Source: Orychophragmus violaceus
Lineage: Eukaryota; Streptophyta; Magnoliopsida; Brassicales; Brassicaceae
Assembly (NCBI GenBank): GCA_030180135.1
Contig: CM058240.1
Span: forward strand, 73,341,581 to 73,405,580
Length of the DNA stretch: 64,000 nucleotides
Reading direction: 5' to 3'
Shown here: positions 56,139-64,000 of the stretch, in pieces
How the letters are laid out: each line of letters starts with the position of its first letter
How positions within the stretch are numbered: the stretch's first letter is position 1
Program-made: the position numbers and the translations under genes
The notes under the pieces: generated by a model
The model's input: the letters and a program-made list of their open reading frames with translations, nothing else
Told to the model about the DNA's origin: nothing
The model's database searches: none

Positions 56139-59100
56139 ATGACTACTACAAGCACACAAAACACATTCTCGATCCGGTCTGTTCTCGAGAAGGAGAAGCT
56201 GACTGGAACGAACTTCCTGACATGGTCAAGGAACTTGAGGCTGGTCCTCAAGCAGGAGAAGAAGGATTATGTCCTTCGAGATCCCCTCCCCGAGAGGCCT
56301 CTTGCCAATGCTGCCAGGACTCTGCACAATGCTTGGGAAAAGCATTCGTCAGATGAAAATGATGTTTATTGCCTGATGTTGGTGACAATGACTCCTGAGC
56401 TGCAAAAACAGTTCGAAAGTGTATTGTCTCCAATCGAGATCATGGCAAGCCTGAAATCGCTTTTTCAGGAGCAGGCTAGGACCGAGAGGTTCCAGACAGT
56501 TAAGAACCTCTTGGACTGTAAGTTGGCTGCGAATGCGGCAGTGAGTCCTCATGTCTTGAAGATGATGGGTTATCTCGATCATCTTCAGAAACTCGACTGC
56601 CCAATCAGCCAGGAACTTGCCTGCGACATCATTCTGCAGTCTTTACCTGCAAGCTATGATCAGTTCATTCTGAACTTTAACATGCATGGCTTGAGTAAGA
56701 CACTACCTGAGCTTCACGGAATGCTCAAGACTGCAGAGCCCAACTTGAGGAAAACCGCCAAGGACCCCAATGTGCTTATGGTGCAAAAGGGCAAGGGGTT
56801 TAAGAAATCCTCTGCTAAGGATAAGGGAGCGGCCAAGGCTGTCCATGTCGCGGACAAGGACACGCCAAAGCCCAAGCCCAAGTCCAAGGCTGGGCCAACT
56901 GACATGTGCAGGTTCTGCAAAGAACTGGGGCATTGGAGAAGAGATTGTAAGATATTCCAGGAAGGTCTAAAGGAATTGAAGAAGAAGACTTTCGAGACTT
57001 CTTCATCAGGTATTTTTGTTATAGAAGTTAATACAACTACTTCTGATAATACCTCATGGGTCATGGATACTGGTTGTGGGGCTCATATTTGTACTAATAT
57101 GCAGGCACTCAGCAACAGTAGAAGGCTGAAGCAAGGACAAGTGGAACTACGAGTTGGGAATGGAGCGAAAGTTTCAGCACTAGCTGTAGGAACATACTTG
57201 TTGTCTTTACCTTCGGGATTGATTTTAGAACTTAATAATTGTTATTTTGTACCTGCTATAAGCAGAAATATTATTTCAATTTCTTTGTTGGATTTGGAAG
57301 GTTATGATTTTTCAGTTAAGAATAAATTATGTTCCTTCAATCGCAACAATTTGTTCTATGGTTCTGCCCCTCTTACGAATGGGCTTTACATACTCGATCA
57401 ATCCGCGCCAATTTATAACATTAATACAAAACGGTTTAAACCTAATGAGGAAAACCGAACGTTTCTATGGCATTGTCGTTTAGGGCACATCAGCGAGAAA
57501 CGCATCAAGAGGCTCCATTCGAATGGACTTCTTGGCTCATTTGACTTTGAGTCATGTGAGAAATGCGAATCCTGCATGATGGGCAAAATGACACGGGCCC
57601 CCTTTAATAAACCTAACGAGAGGGCCAGTGACTTATTGGGCCTGATACACACTGATGTGTGTGGCCCAATGTCCACTAATGCAAGAGGAAACTATCAGTA
57701 CTTCATTACCTTTACTGATGATTTCAGTAGGTATGGATATGTTTATTTGATGAAACATAAGTCTGAATCTTTTGAGAAGTTCAGAGAATTCCAAAATGAA
57801 GTACAGAACCAACTTGGCAAAAGCATTAAGGCTCTTCGGTCCGACCGAGGAGGAGAATACTTAAGCCAGGAATTCAGTGATCATCTGAGAGAGTGTGGGA
57901 TCGTATCCCAACTCACTCCTCCTGGAACACCTCAATGGAATGGGTCGTCTGAGAGGAGAAATCGGACCTTATTGGATATGGTTCGATCTATGATGAGTCA
58001 CACAGACCTTCCAATATCCCTTTGGGGATATGCTCTGCTAACAGCAGTGTTCACTCTAAATAGAGCGCCATCAAAAGCAGTAGCAAAGACACCATATGAA
58101 TTATGGACTGGAGAAGCTCCAGTGCTGTCTTATCTAAGAATTTGGGGTTGTGAAGCCTATGTTAAGAGATTAATCTCAGATAAGCTTACACCAAAATCTG
58201 ATAAATGCTACTTCATTGGTTATCCACGGGAAACCAAGGCTTATTACTTCTATCTACGTTCCGAGAACAAGATCTTTGTTGCCCGGGATTGTAACTTTCT
58301 TGAGAGAGAGTTTCTCTCTAAGAAAGACAGTGGGAGTAAGGTACTGCTTGAAGAAATTCAAGATGAACAGGATACTGCTCAACCTAATGAGGAAGAGCAG
58401 CAGGAGGATCTACAAGAAATTGTAGAGCCTGAACCTGTAGTACCTGAAGTTCGAAGATCCGGGAGGATCCGTCACGAACCCGAGAGATATCAGGGATTCC
58501 TCGTGACTGACTGCCATGATCTTTTGATCATTGATGGTGATGAACCATCGAACTTCAATCAAGCCATGATGGGCCCAGATTCCTCTAAGTGGCGCAAGGC
58601 CACTGATTCCGAAATGGACTCCATGTCGGTCAACCAAGTATTTTCGTTGGTTGACTTACCCGCTGGTGTAAAAGCCATCGAGTGCAAATGGATCTTCAAG
58701 AAGAAGATTGACGTGGATGGAAATGTCCAGATTTATAAAGCCAGGTTGGTGGCAAAAGGTTTCAGACAAGTTCACGGCGTGGACTACGATGAAACCTATT
58801 CACCGGTGGCTATGATGAAATCTATTCGGATTCTACTAGCAACTGCAGCTTTTCATGATTATGAAATTTGGCAGATGGACGTGAAAACCGCCTTCCTGAA
58901 TGGTATTCTGGAAGAGGATGTGTATATGACACAACCTGACGGTTACATAGATCCAAAGAATGCTGGGAAAGTATGCAAGCTTCATAAATCCATTTATGGA
59001 TTGAAGCAAGCATCGAGGAGCTGGAATCTTCGTTTTGATGAAGCGATCAAGCAATTTGACTTCATCAGAAACGAAGAAGAACAATGCGTGTATAAGAAAT

Positions 59101-60116
59101 CTAGTGGGAGCAAGATTGTATTTCTTATTCTGTATGTCGATGACATACTGCTTCTCGGAAACGACGTTCCAATGCTGAAGTCTGTAAAGGACTGGCTTGG
59201 AAGTTGTTTTTCCATGAAAGACATGGGTGAAGCCGCATACGTTCTTGGAATTAGGATCTATCGGGATAGACCTAAGAGGCTGATAGGCTTGTGTCAAGAC
59301 TCATACATTGACAAAGTCCTACAAAGATTCAGCATGAAAGATTCCAAGAAGGGCTTCACGCCAATGGTACATGGCACAACGCTAAGCAAGAAGCAGAGCC
59401 CTACGTCGGCTGCTGAGCTTGAGCGCATGAAGAATATTCCTTATGCATCTGCAATAGGATCTGTCATGTATGCCATGATCTGTACTCGTCCTGATGTTGC
59501 TTACGCATTGAGCATGACGAGTAGATACCAGTCAAATCCAGGTGAAAACCATTGGATTGCCGTAAAGAACATCTTGAAGTATCTAAGACATACTAAGGAT
59601 AAGTTCTTAGTGTACGGTGGAAGTGATGTGCTTAAAGTCAGTGGATTCACGGATGCAAGTTTCCAGACAGACACAGATGATTTCCGGTCACAGTCCGGTT
59701 ATGTCTTTTGTCTGAATGGCGGTGCAGTAAGTTGGAGAAGCTCCAAGCAGGACACCGTTGCTGATTCCACTACAGAAGCTGAATATATCGCCGCCTCGGA
59801 AGCAGCGAAGGAAGCTGTTTGGATACGAAAGTTCATTATGGAACTAGGTGTGATACCAGATGCGGCTGAGCCTCTGGCACTGTTTTGTGACAACAATGGT
59901 GCTATAGCTCAGGCAAAGGAACCAAGATCACACCAGAAATCCAAGCATGTTCAAAGAAGATATCACTTGATACGTGACATCATTAATAGAAAGGAAGTCA
60001 AGATCAGCCGAGTTCCGACAGATGATAATGTCGCTGATCCGTTGACAAAGCCACTCCCAAGGCCTAAGCTCGAGTTCCTGACTGAAGCTGTAGGCATTAG
60101 AAACATTGAAATGTAA
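56139..60116 (+). CDS. gag-pol: Cop3 Gag-Pol polyprotein, 1325 residues, intact
   Basis: One frame encodes everything needed for Copia transposition. Gag (UBN2 type) covers about residues 15-210; CCHC knuckle C257, C260, H265, C270; aspartic protease D310-T-G; integrase zinc region H445, H450, C476, C479; integrase core D506 (HTDVCGP), D569 (RSDRGGEY), E605; RT about 840-1080 with D914 (WQMDVKTAF) and Y999-V-D-D; RNase H D1172, E1213, D1251. The order PR-IN-RT-RH is that of Copia. Length and motifs are typical and all catalytic residues are present. The start was chosen because the homologous ATG begins Cop2 gag and because TTTCAG directly precedes it. There is no frameshift or stop between Gag and Pol. 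The protein would act in cytoplasmic particles, with integration in the nucleus. Confidence 0.96.
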   Translation: MTTTSTQNTFSIRSVLEKEKLTGTNFLTWSRNLRLVLKQEKKDYVLRDPLPERPLANAARTLHNAWEKHSSDENDVYCLMLVTMTPELQKQFESVLSPIEIMASLKSLFQEQARTERFQTVKNLLDCKLAANAAVSPHVLKMMGYLDHLQKLDCPISQELACDIILQSLPASYDQFILNFNMHGLSKTLPELHGMLKTAEPNLRKTAKDPNVLMVQKGKGFKKSSAKDKGAAKAVHVADKDTPKPKPKSKAGPTDMCRFCKELGHWRRDCKIFQEGLKELKKKTFETSSSGIFVIEVNTTTSDNTSWVMDTGCGAHICTNMQALSNSRRLKQGQVELRVGNGAKVSALAVGTYLLSLPSGLILELNNCYFVPAISRNIISISLLDLEGYDFSVKNKLCSFNRNNLFYGSAPLTNGLYILDQSAPIYNINTKRFKPNEENRTFLWHCRLGHISEKRIKRLHSNGLLGSFDFESCEKCESCMMGKMTRAPFNKPNERASDLLGLIHTDVCGPMSTNARGNYQYFITFTDDFSRYGYVYLMKHKSESFEKFREFQNEVQNQLGKSIKALRSDRGGEYLSQEFSDHLRECGIVSQLTPPGTPQWNGSSERRNRTLLDMVRSMMSHTDLPISLWGYALLTAVFTLNRAPSKAVAKTPYELWTGEAPVLSYLRIWGCEAYVKRLISDKLTPKSDKCYFIGYPRETKAYYFYLRSENKIFVARDCNFLEREFLSKKDSGSKVLLEEIQDEQDTAQPNEEEQQEDLQEIVEPEPVVPEVRRSGRIRHEPERYQGFLVTDCHDLLIIDGDEPSNFNQAMMGPDSSKWRKATDSEMDSMSVNQVFSLVDLPAGVKAIECKWIFKKKIDVDGNVQIYKARLVAKGFRQVHGVDYDETYSPVAMMKSIRILLATAAFHDYEIWQMDVKTAFLNGILEEDVYMTQPDGYIDPKNAGKVCKLHKSIYGLKQASRSWNLRFDEAIKQFDFIRNEEEQCVYKKSSGSKIVFLILYVDDILLLGNDVPMLKSVKDWLGSCFSMKDMGEAAYVLGIRIYRDRPKRLIGLCQDSYIDKVLQRFSMKDSKKGFTPMVHGTTLSKKQSPTSAAELERMKNIPYASAIGSVMYAMICTRPDVAYALSMTSRYQSNPGENHWIAVKNILKYLRHTKDKFLVYGGSDVLKVSGFTDASFQTDTDDFRSQSGYVFCLNGGAVSWRSSKQDTVADSTTEAEYIAASEAAKEAVWIRKFIMELGVIPDAAEPLALFCDNNGAIAQAKEPRSHQKSKHVQRRYHLIRDIINRKEVKISRVPTDDNVADPLTKPLPRPKLEFLTEAVGIRNIEM

Positions 60117-60971
60117 TCTAAATTTGAGTGGGAGTTTTGTGAGCTTTATTTTAGTTATTTGATATGTTCTTGTAAAACATTATTTTATGTTTAATGAAAT
60201 TATTATTTCAAGATTATTTTAGCTGTGATGAAAATAATCGTTCCAAAATGATATGAAGCATTTTATAGGTCATCGAAGTAAGTGACTTGATCTTGAGTCA
60301 TCAAAGTCATTTAGCTTGATCATGAGACCCTATATTTGATAAATGTTTTGTATCATCCTGTCCCTAGTCGAAGGTTGTTGAAATTGGAACACCAACAACC
60401 GTGTAAGACTGGATTGGTACGTGACTTATGACAAAGTCTCAGTGTGTCATAGATGCTCGGCATCAAAGTCAGTACATAGGTGTATGTTGGGAACATACGA
60501 CCGGACAAGACCCGCTAATAAGAACTCTTCAGGATATTTATATCTGTGTCATAAGAGATTCTTACTACGACTATAGAGTATAGTCCTTAGACCTGAGTTC
60601 GCATGCATGTGACTGCATATGGACTGATGCACTTTGATCATTGTCTAACGCTATCGTTCTGCGATAGCTATAAGGACCTTGTTTGGGTACATCATGAAAT
60701 GAGTAGTTTACAGTGATGGAACAAGATGGGATTTGTCCCTCCAATATAAATGGAGTGAATATCTCTAGGCCAATCGGAGATTTGAATACTGGAAAACGCA
60801 TGGCCATGCTCAAACGGACTTTCCCGAGTCGTTTGGATTGTCAGTATCAAATCAGAGTCCGATGAACAAGATTAGGCTTTATAAGGATGACACTAATCTT
60901 GCCTTATGACTAATCGAGATATTGAGACGAAAGGGATTATGAATACAGAGATTCCAGTTCAAGTGGGAGAT
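60117..60971 (+). other. Cop3 3' noncoding region and polypurine tract
   Basis: An 855-bp gene-free stretch ends in the polypurine tract CAAGTGGGAGAT (60960-60971), which touches the LTR. It has the ACTATAGAGTATAGT hairpin (about 60571) and GTTGTTG/CAACAAC echoes near 60373-60400. It is similar to the same region in Cop1 and Cop2. Confidence 0.85.
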
Positions 60972-61598
60972 TGTTGGAATTGTGTCCAGCAATCTCTGTA
61001 CTGTCTCTATAAAGTAAGAGTATGTCAGTGATCAGACATAAGTCATACAATACTGGGGGTCATGATGGCTTGCTAGAGTCCGCTCATGATCTATAAGTCT
61101 CGGACTTATTGCTTTTATTGTATGATCCCATATGGGTCACACGCTTAAGCTAGCAGGAAATAAAGTAGGAACGGCTTAACAGAAGTACGACAAAAGTGCT
61201 AGGCATTTGTCGTACTAAGAGAGAAAGATTAATGGGTCTGATTAAATGGGATTTAATCAGATTGGGCCCAAAAGCCCAAAAGGGAAAGAGAAGGCTTTTA
61301 ATGACTAAAAGCCAACTCTCTTCCTCCCAACCCTAATCCCAGCCGCGAAAACTCTCTCTCTCTGGCGCCTCCCTTAGCTTGGTCTAGCAGCCAGTTTCCT
61401 GTGATTGCGTGTGTGAGCCTTTGGAGGATTCATCCCTTGGTGTATCTCCCTGATCTCTGACCTGTTCATCAATTCCGCTGCAACAAACAGGTAAAAGGTG
61501 AGATCATAATGTTTCTAAATAAGAACACCTAGATCTGATGCATGTTTAGGTTGATATCAATATGAGAATTGAATCAGGATCAACCGAACAATCCAACA
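60972..61598 (+). repeat. Cop3 3' LTR, 627 bp
   Basis: Same length as the 5' LTR and no difference found by eye. Confidence 0.96.
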
Positions 61599-61939
61599 CT
61601 TACCTGCTCCTGAAATTTCAATTTCAGGCTGCTAATCATCTCTATTGGCGACTCCATGTTCTCATATTGCTTCCGCAAATCTGAGTCCATGGTAGCCAAT
61701 ATCAGACCACGCACATCTACCGCATCATTATAATGCTTATTCCAAGCATCATATACTGCATGAGGGGCATTGGACCCGATCCTTACGGGGAGAGCTCTCT
61801 CAAGGACATAGTCCTTTCTCTCCTGTCTGAGGACTAGCCTCAGGTTCCACGACCAAGTCAAGAAATTTGATCTGTTCAGCTTGTCCATCTCAAGGACAGA
61901 CCGGATCGAGAAAGTGTTTTGATTGTTTGTGCTAGTCAT

Positions 61940-63474
61940 AACTGAAATTTAAGATAAAAGAATTTTAGTTTATATGTTCAATATGATTAATCTCGCATTA
62001 TATTCAATATGATTAATCTCGCATTATATTCAATAACATCAGTTACCCTCAATAGAATATAATGATTCCAAGATCCACATATAACTAAGACCAAAGTGGG
62101 CCACTGGCCGTCACCCAACCTTAGCTTATATCGGTAAGCCCTATCTCGGCTAATTATATCCGTGATATAACTCTTGGTTGTGAATCTGGGCCCGAGGCCC
62201 AATCCACTCTGATGTCTCAAGGCCCGGGACTCCCGATGGCCTAGTCAAGAAAACCAGACTATACAGTCATGTAATCACTAATGTCTGGGACTCCCAATGA
62301 CATTGATGAATCACAAACTGTCTTACCCACGCAAAAGATAGACACCCTCACACTGTAAGGCCGTGTGTACGATTGAATGGGCTTCAACAGCTGACATAAT
62401 CTGGACAAGACATCCAACGCTTGATATTATTTGAGGTTTGTAGGTTTTTCTTAAAATTTCATCCCAAAATAGAAGATTACTATTTTTGGAAATTTTTCAT
62501 TTTTGGAAACCTACTGGTTTTGGAAACTTTCTAAAATTGGAAACTTCCTAAAATTGGAAACTTTCTAACTATAGAAATTTCCTATAATCCAAAACATGCA
62601 AATCTAGAAAATTCTATTCTAAGAAACTTTCTAATTTGAAATTTTGGAAACTGATTAATTTTAAAATCAAATTTTAATTATTAAATGAATTTTAAAATAA
62701 ATCTTAAGAAAAGACTCAAATAACTGGCTCAATTGTTTTAACTTCTTGGCCCATGGCCCAAGAATTGGTCTATGTCCAAGACATAACCCAATTGTCCAAT
62801 TAAATGACATAACCGGTCTGGTTCATTAAAATTGGTCTAACCAAAATTAATTACTACGATGACCACAATTGTCAACCGGTTATTTACTAAACCGGATTTT
62901 CTCAATTTATTTGGTCCAACCAAATCAAATTAGAAAACCACTGGTTTAGGCACTAAATCCAATTTTACGACTTTGGATTTCTTATCACGGTTTAACCAGA
63001 TCTAATAAATTTATTAAGTCTGTAATTATTAAACCGTGACGATTAAGTTTTAATCAAATTAAACCGAGCCACAAACCAAACCGCAACGATCGATGCTCGG
63101 GTCCGTGATGATCGATGCTTTCACGCGATCGATTGGGACGAGAGCGGCGGGATGGCTTGGGTCGAGAGAAGGCGGGACACGATCGCCGACGATCCATGCC
63201 ATCGATCGTAACGATCGATCCATGCGATCCAGCCGATCGGACCATCTCTCGCGATCGAATGACCACGCGATCGATCCGCAAAACAAGCGATCCGTGCGTC
63301 AATCCGATCTTAGTAATGCATCGGGCGATGCAATATCAGTTTAGGGGTTTTCAACAATTGTTTCTTAAGTGTTTTCTTATCAAATTCAAGCACAGATTGA
63401 TTCAAACACTTCTAAACAACCTAAACATGATTCTAAACAAGAAATCCTAATAGAACCAATGGCTCTGATACCAC
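61940..63474 (-). other. Cop2 leader with primer site and CGATCG-rich island
   Basis: On minus: the tRNA-Met-type primer site TGGTATCAGAGCC sits next to the LTR (63472-63460), then a CG-rich island (63085-63310), GGAAACTTTCTAAAATT repeats (about 62490-62650), GGCCTCGGGCC (62186-62196) and AAATTTCAGTT just before the gag ATG. A palindrome pair GCAACGATCGATGC/TGATGATCGATGC has cores at 63087 and 63109 (22 bp), the same form as in GypB. Confidence 0.8.
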
Positions 63475-64000
63475 TGAAGGATTGTTTAGTATATCCTGAT
63501 TCAATTTCTCATTGATTGATCCTACTAAACATGCTTGGATCTAGGTTCTCTTGCTGAATCATAAAAGATCTCACCTAATACCTTGTTATGCAGCGGAATG
63601 GAGAGGTATGGGTCAGAGATCAGCAGAACCGCCAAGAGACAGCTCCTCCAAAGGTTCACACACGCACACTTCAGGAAATTGGCTGTTAGACCAAGGAGGT
63701 GGGAGGCGCAGAAAGAGAGAGAGAGAGGCGCAGAAGAGCTTAGGGAAAAAGGTGGCTAGGTTAAGTTTTAATTATAAAACTTATGCATAGTTCCTTTTGG
63801 GCTTTTGGGCCCAATTCTCAGTTTGATTAAATCCCTTGGATTTAATCAGGCCTTTCTATCTCTCCAAGCACAGTAAATGCCTAGCACTCTTACCGTACAT
63901 CTGCTGAACCGTTCCTTCATAGTTTCCTGTTAGCTTAGGCGTGTGACCCATATGGGATCATATAATAAAGGCAATAAGTCCAAGACTTATAGATCATGAG
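63475..64000 (-). repeat. Cop2 5' LTR, first 526 bp (in +), cut by window end
   Basis: TGAAGGATTG onward, collinear with 49261. About 115 bp are missing. The splice-donor-like CATAACAAG|GTATTAG (minus) is at 63582/63581. Confidence 0.95.

Larger units (their letters stand above)
53827..61598 (+). mobile_element. Cop3: complete, apparently autonomous Ty1/Copia element, 7772 bp
   Basis: Two 627-bp LTRs (53827-54453, 60972-61598) with no difference found by eye, 5-bp target duplication CTTAC (53822-53826, 61599-61603), a primer site, a long leader, one uninterrupted Gag-Pol frame, a long 3' noncoding region and a polypurine tract. It is inserted in the gag of Cop2, in opposite orientation. Identical LTRs and an open frame point to a very recent insertion that may still be able to move. 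Confidence 0.96.
53272..61939 (-). pseudogene. gag: Cop2 gag, split by Cop3 insertion
   Basis: The N-terminal part runs from ATG 61939 (MTSTNNQNTFSIRSV) to QEQV at 61604; the C-terminal part resumes at 53821 (RVERYQLVKS) and ends SSSTL-stop at 53272-53274. With Cop3 and one copy of the 5-bp duplication set aside, the two parts are in one frame without other lesions. The gag was therefore open, at about 295 residues, until Cop3 arrived. A CCHC knuckle (CCYCKETGHWKRDC) is at about 53365-53410. The stop lies where Cop3 runs on into protease. Confidence 0.92.
49261..64000 (-). mobile_element. Cop2: gag-only Copia element, interrupted by Cop3, 5' LTR cut by window end
   Basis: 3' LTR at 49261-49901, polypurine tract, 3' noncoding region, ruined pol (50758-53271), gag split by Cop3 (53272-53826 and 61604-61939), leader, tRNA-Met-type primer site, and 5' LTR from 63475 to past the window. 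Over the shared 526 bp the LTRs differ at about three positions plus a GA-repeat length, so the insertion is young. The pol is far more decayed than that and its lesions are shared with Cop1, so the element was already pol-less when it inserted. The left flank GCCCA (49256-49260) lies in a LINE. Confidence 0.92.

Overview
The window is plant nuclear DNA made almost entirely of nested transposable elements, as in a pericentromeric or other TE-rich block. A crucifer (Brassicaceae, Arabidopsis-like) host is suggested by Athila-type Gypsy elements with tRNA-Asp primer sites, a CACTA element with a CCGACGG subterminal array, a Harbinger-type MITE, and a decayed host gene whose exons read like Arabidopsis COAD (phosphopantetheine adenylyltransferase). 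The species itself cannot be read from the sequence. No bacterial or organellar signature was seen.

Layout. 1-8382 (Cop1): composite, decayed Ty1/Copia element on the + strand, with a gag, two pol remnants, a 602-bp-arm inverted repeat and a 3' LTR. It sits in a fragment of a Gypsy LTR (8383-8457). 8458-11213: unrecognised degenerate DNA. 11214-19493: a Gypsy fragment and then GypA, a minus-strand Athila-type element with gag-protease and an ATHILA ORF1 but no reverse transcriptase, RNase H or integrase. 19494-about 22076 (GypC): an older Gypsy remnant whose LTR carries a 27-bp tandem repeat. 23336-24478: Harbinger-like MITE. 24810-35247: COAD pseudogene, split in its second intron by a 9.1-kb CACTA element (25267-34357, 3-bp target duplication CAT). 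About 35880-36658 and 46229-46740: AT-rich tandem array interrupted by GypB (36664-46223, target duplication ATGGT), a minus-strand Gypsy with gag-PR-RT-RH-IN but no ORF1. About 46990-49260: LINE remnant. 49261 to beyond 64000 (Cop2): a minus-strand Copia element with a gag-only ORF and a ruined pol. Cop2's gag is interrupted by Cop3 (53827-61598), a complete Copia element with LTRs that look identical, target duplication CTTAC and one uninterrupted 1325-residue Gag-Pol.

Relations. Cop1 and Cop2 share the same gag stop and the same pol lesions, yet Cop2's LTRs are nearly identical to each other. They look like copies of a gag-only, non-autonomous lineage driven by relatives like Cop3. GypA (ORF1, no pol) and GypB (pol, no ORF1) are complementary in content, and both are dead. 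Cop3 is the only element here with an intact coding capacity.

The least explained signal is a small CG-rich quasi-palindrome (TGTCGATCGACA or GCATCGATCGATGC type). It occurs in pairs about 20-22 bp apart at many places in both Gypsy elements. It recurs in the leader of Cop2, and single copies lie in the LTR of Cop1 and an intron of the CACTA transposase. Boundaries, intron positions and domain calls were made by eye; no alignment or database search was run.
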